Shown here one piece after another: positions 60,613 through 64,000 of a stretch of 64,000 nt of DNA. A model generated the notes under the pieces. The model was not told the origin of the DNA and ran no database searches. It saw only the letters and a program-made list of their open reading frames with translations. Source of the stretch: Enoplolaimus lenunculus (taxonomy: Eukaryota > Nematoda > Enoplea > Enoplida > Thoracostomopsidae); assembly GCA_030248215.1 (NCBI GenBank), contig JASANG010000443.1, positions 372,001-436,000 of the forward strand, written 5' to 3'. The translations under genes were made by a program, and so were the position numbers. Positions within the stretch are counted from its first letter, which is position 1; the number at the start of each line of letters is the position of its first letter.

Positions 60613-60730
60613 GTGATATCACAAGGCCAATTGTACGCCATAATACAGTAACCTAATTCTTCAAGTGGAGGTCAAGTTCGAACACTCAAGCACCGATCGT
60701 TAAGGACTGCATTAGATTATACGCATCGAC

Positions 60731-60814
60731 ATGGACCCGTTGCAAGAGGGGCTGAGGGTAGCTCAACCTCCCTGGAAAGCATTGCCCCCCTATAGAAAAT
60801 TTTCAAACTTGCTT
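60731..60814 (+). repeat. M-CGTAGCC fragment cut by M-GAGTT
   Basis: GACCCGTTGCAAGAGGGGCT, CAACCTCCCTGGAAAGCATT, CTATAGAAAATTTTCAAACT then TGCTT, where the MITE at 60815 begins. Confidence 0.65.
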
Positions 60815-60960
60815 CACTGTATTAAATTCCAAAGAGTTAATCAACTCAGCTAAAGAGTTAGTTATTTCTACGTTAATAACAGTAGACGTTATAACTCAAC
60901 CTGAGTTGAGTTGATTGTCACTCTGAGTTGAGTTGACTCTTGGTTAGTTGATTAATTAAC
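60815..60960. mobile_element. M-GAGTT MITE, right part missing
   Basis: CACTGTATTAAATTCCAAAG, AGTTAATCAACTCAGCTAAA, GAGTTGACTCTTGGTTAGTT; ends abruptly before a TGE1. Confidence 0.75.
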
Positions 60961-60972
60961 ATGACGCTTGCA

Positions 60973-61353
60973 ATCCATGTATAGAACAGGGCCGGATCGT
61001 TTTCCGGAGGGGCTGTAATAGAATCAGTTTAAGCTGTAGACTAAATATTTTGCTTAGGCTTAGGCTTAAACTTAATCTTACGCTCGAGCCCGCAGCTAAG
61101 GGGGGGAGGAGGGGGGCTCAGTCCCCCTGAAAAAATTTTGCCCCCCCCTAAAAGATTTTCCACCTTGCTTGTAAGTCACTGAAAACCTTTAAACACCCCT
61201 CCTGAAAATATTTAGCCCCCCTCTAGCATGGTTGGCTGACTACGGGCGTGCTTATGCTTAGAAATAGGCTCATCCTTACGCTTAAGCTTAGGCTTAGGCT
61301 TAGGCTAGGAATATGCTTATACTATTGTTCCGGTCCTGTTCTATACATGGGTC
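60973..61353 (+). mobile_element. TGE1 copy split by an M-CGTAGCC MITE
   Basis: CATGTATAGAACAGGGCCGG, ATCGTTTTCCGGAGGGGCTG, core start, the MITE (61085-61250), core remainder, GGAATATGCTTATACTATTG, TTCCGGTCCTGTTCTATACA, TGGGTC. Confidence 0.88.
61085..61250 (+). mobile_element. M-CGTAGCC MITE nested in TGE1 core
   Basis: CGAGCCCGCAGCTAAGG to GTTGGCTGACTACGGGCGTG. Flanks CTTACGCT (61077-61084) and CTTATGCT (61251-61258), 7 of 8. Confidence 0.83.
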
Positions 61354-61591
61354 GTGCCCGCTTCCCCCCTGACGAAAGTTTTTGCCCCCTGACCGAAATC
61401 TTTTAACACAGCATTAAAGCGCAATCTTTGTCGGCAAAATTATCCATGTCCCCTCTAGAAATGTTTCAGCCCTCTCATCTAAAGGTTACACGGTTGAGAA
61501 AGCTGTAAAGATTTCAAATCACCCAACCTATATACCATGTTCATAACTGAGGAATATGATTTATCCAATGAAAAGGCCTCCATCGGTTCAA

Positions 61592-61752
61592 CTCAGGCCC
61601 GTAGCTAGAGGGGGTGACCAGGCGGGTTCAGTTGCCGCTGGAAAAATTTTAGCAACACTAAAAAATTTTCAACCTTGCTTGTAGGTCATCGAAAACTCTC
61701 GTATGCCGCTCCTGCAAAATGATCAGCTTCCGGCCAGCAACGTGAGCTAAGC
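61592..61752 (+). mobile_element. M-CGTAGCC MITE
   Basis: CAGGCCCGTAGCTAGAGGGG, AAATTTTCAACCTTGCTTGT, AGGTCATCGAAAACTC, GCCAGCAACGTGAGCTAAGC. Confidence 0.7.
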
Positions 61753-62195
61753 TGGTTAACGTCTCTGATCCAGTTGCATTTAATATTGTTTTTAGTAAAT
61801 ATCGGAATACTCTGCCAGACCAAATGTGATACAGATTAGTAAAAATATTAAGTAAAAAAACATTTTGCAAAAGAGAATCTTGCAAATTCATTGAAAAATA
61901 TACATTCTACAGCTAAAAGTATTAAAATTTAGTGTTTTTTGGTCTTTTTATTCCTCAAAATGTAGAGACACTTTTTTTGTTACTCAAATTTCACCAAAAT
62001 AACTTTTTTGCCATAATCTTAAAGATATTTAGCATTGTTTTCATTTTGAGTTTGAATTCTGTTCGATTTCTAATCTGCCCATTCTTTAAAAGTTTTTAAT
62101 TTTTTTTGACATTTCAAAACAATTAAAGTTTAATAGCAGGTAAAAGTTTAATACTTCTAAGCACACTATTGTTTGTTATTTTACTAAGCATAAGC
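61753..62195. other. No feature recognised
   Basis: AT-rich unique-looking DNA; the 77-codon minus frame starting 61891 runs partly through the MITE and is unsupported. Confidence 0.35.
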
Positions 62196-62395
62196 GGCCA
62201 ATGTATGAAACAGGGCCCGAGCAGTAGTATAAGCATATTCTTAATCTTAAGCCTAAACCCAAAGATTAAGCCTGAGCGTACCAATGAGGTTACATCTAAG
62301 CCTAAATGAAAGCCTACATGAAAAATTGATAAAGCTTAAAGCTTCCTCTATTGCAGTCCCGCAGAAAAACGTTCCGCATCTAATCTTTACATTGG
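62196..62395 (-). mobile_element. TGE1 copy
   Basis: GGCCAATGTATGAAACAGGG, GAGCAGTAGTATAAGCATAT, degraded core, CTCTATTGCAGTCCCGCAGA, AAAACGTTCCGCATCTAATC, TTTACATTGG. Confidence 0.85.
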
Positions 62396-62499
62396 ACGCT
62401 TAAAGCGTAGGCCTTCAATGGTAAGTTTAAGTTCTTTCGTGGGGCGAAGCAAACAAGTTGCCAATATTTGGCTAACAGTGTTAGGGAGGTTTAATGAAT

Positions 62500-62634
62500 T
62501 TGCTGATATCCGGCGTCATCAGTCACCGTCCGGCGACCGTCGATCCGTCCGGTGGAACACTGGATCAATTTGTAACTAAAATTTTTTGACGTTTGGCGTC
62601 GGACGGCGATTCACGACAAGTATAGCACCACCCT
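62500..62634. repeat. Partial relative of the TAAGGGTGGCGC MITE
   Basis: CGTCATCAGTCACCGTCCGG, GGCGTCGGACGGCGATTCAC, AAGTATAGCACCACCCTTA; left end missing. Confidence 0.55.
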
Positions 62635-62783
62635 TATTGGCTAAATATGGTTGTTCGTTAATGTTACAAACAATGAGACTGAAATAATCATGAATGCGTT
62701 GGTTTTTGTACATTTTTGGCCCATATTTAATTAAGGGATACGCTTTAAACTATTAGGTTCACGCTCAGGCTAAAGGCTTGGTT

Positions 62784-63044
62784 CACTGTAAATTCCAATG
62801 AGTTTATTAATCAATTCAACCAGCGAGTTGGTTATGAATCAATATCAGTAAACATTAACTCGCTCTGATTTGTGTTGATTCTAACTCTGAGTTGAGTTGA
62901 CTCTGAGTGGGTAATCAAAATTTTTTACTTGCTTCGCTCTCCGGCAGCAAACAGTCGCCTACAACACGCAGCAGCCCACAAAAACTCAGACTTGGACGAA
63001 TAATTCAACTCATTCTGAGTTAAAATCAACTCCCTGAAATTTAC
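62784..63044. mobile_element. M-GAGTT MITE with an insertion
   Basis: CACTGTAAATTCCAATGAGT to CTGAAATTTACC. About 75 bp of unrelated sequence (62913-62990, AATCAAAATTTTTTACTTGC) interrupts it. Confidence 0.75.
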
Positions 63045-63484
63045 CTATTTTCTATTATTTTTTAAAATTATGTTTCGAAAAAATTTGCAAATCTTTTACT
63101 CTTTCTCTCTGTCATAATTTAAGAGCAAATCATTAATAGTCTGTTAATCTCCTTGTTTCCCAGCGAACTCGAAGCTGTATTAAAATGTACTCAATTTCAG
63201 TTTATGTAAACACAACTTTTCCGAATGTTTAAAGTATTTTCTTGTGACAAAAAAATCGCACGCACCACAACTGTGTCAATACTCGTCATGGCAGGCAGTT
63301 TTTTTTTCCTAAATTCTCTTTAATTTTACAAAAATCAAAAATGTATTTAGAATTTTTTTAAGACATTCTTGTTTTTGAGCATTTTTTTAAGAGATGAATG
63401 TGTTAAAATGACGAAACATTCTTGATTTTACAGAAAAAATTGTGTTTACAATTTCGGGTCGTTTCGGTTATCTTCTCCCAATGC
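63045..63484. other. No feature recognised
   Basis: Very AT-rich; may include the outer part of the foldback that follows. Confidence 0.3.
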
Positions 63485-64000
63485 GGTGTTTGCCTAAAAA
63501 TGTTTTGATTTTGAAAATTTTTGCATATTTGAGCTTATCATAACCTCCACTGATCATTTCATGCCTGAATTTGGACTTTTGAATAATTCGATTTTTAGGT
63601 CCCGACCAAACCCTGTCTCGTAGGACCCAAGAATTATTGTCAATAGGTTATACTGGGTTTTATACCATTCAACGGACTTTTTTGAGCTCAATCGAATGAT
63701 GTTAAATTTTTTGCAATCAGACGTCTGGTTATCGAGTTATCGTCGTCAAATAACTGATTTGGCGCCGTTCCAAATTATTGGCAGCGCGACAAATCAGTTA
63801 TTTCACAATAACTCGTTAACCAAACGTCTATTGCGAAAAACTTATTAGCATTCCGACTCAGCTCGGGGACAAATGGGATCTTAAAATCTTAAACAATTTA
63901 AATTTTTCAAAAATTCTAATTTGGACACGGGATCATCAGGATAAGTGAGAAGCTCAAATATGCAAAAATTTTCAAAATCCAAACATTTTTCGCAAATGCC
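63485..64000. mobile_element. Large foldback (inverted repeat), truncated by the window edge
   Basis: Left arm TTTGATTTTGAAAATTTTTG, CATATTTGAGCTT (63503) is matched by the reverse complement at 63952-63990. The inner arms AAATAACTGATTTG (63748) and CAAATCAGTTATTT (63790), and GACGTCTGGTTA / TTAACCAAACGTC, pair closely. Arms total about 250 bp each around a short centre near 63775. Confidence 0.75.

Overview
The window looks like repeat-dense, gene-poor nuclear DNA from a metazoan. Reasons: GT-AG splicing in the one convincing gene, a signal peptide plus fibronectin-III-like strands in its product, tRNA-derived SINE-like units, and dozens of short terminal-inverted-repeat elements. Base composition is AT-rich. 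The species cannot be named from sequence alone. The hexamer TTAGGC is everywhere; it is the telomere unit of nematodes, but here it sits inside short mobile elements, so it does not by itself make this a nematode or a chromosome end.

One probable protein gene was found: a two-exon, minus-strand gene at 23790-25482 (300 residues: signal peptide, two fibronectin-III-like segments, hydrophobic C-terminal tail of the GPI-anchor type). Its splice junction was read directly and is in phase. Its last exon is followed by a decayed tandem copy of its own 3' end (about 23565-23775). Its intron carries a roughly 220-bp TTAGGC array and a TTAGGC-core element.

The rest is mostly non-autonomous mobile DNA. 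The names used here are mine. TGE1 and TGE2 are two related families of about 150-300 bp with ends beginning GGCC(C/A)ATGT, 8-bp target duplications where intact, and a core of TTAGGC repeats always oriented the same way between end A and end B. M-GAGTT and M-GAGTC are two MITE families that both begin CACTG and end CAGTG, mostly at TA. M-CGTAGCC, M-GGAGC, M-GGATCC, M-GACCCG, M-TCTCAAATG and M-CCGGATA are further short families. A piggyBac-type MITE (TTAA target, CCC ends) carries a tRNA-like segment. At least three tRNA-derived SINE-like families occur.

Layout: 1-7 kb holds scattered M-GGATCC and M-CGTAGCC copies and a SINE-like unit. 7.7-9.2 kb holds a TGE1 element whose end plus flank was amplified into a six-unit 129-bp satellite. 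9-23 kb holds interspersed elements. 23.5-25.8 kb is the gene. 26-35 kb holds M-GAGTT copies, M-GACCCG copies and nested TGE1/TGE2. 35-44 kb holds minisatellites (27 bp and 25 bp), AT repeats and many TGE copies. 44-53 kb is dominated by M-GAGTT, with an inverted pair of about 630-bp segments (41.5 and 51.8 kb). 53-64 kb holds more TGE copies, a CAA microsatellite, a 10-bp minisatellite, a GC-rich tRNA-linked block and a large foldback at the right edge. No transposase, reverse transcriptase, rRNA gene or CRISPR array was recognised. Most open frames run through repeats or simple sequence and are not genes.
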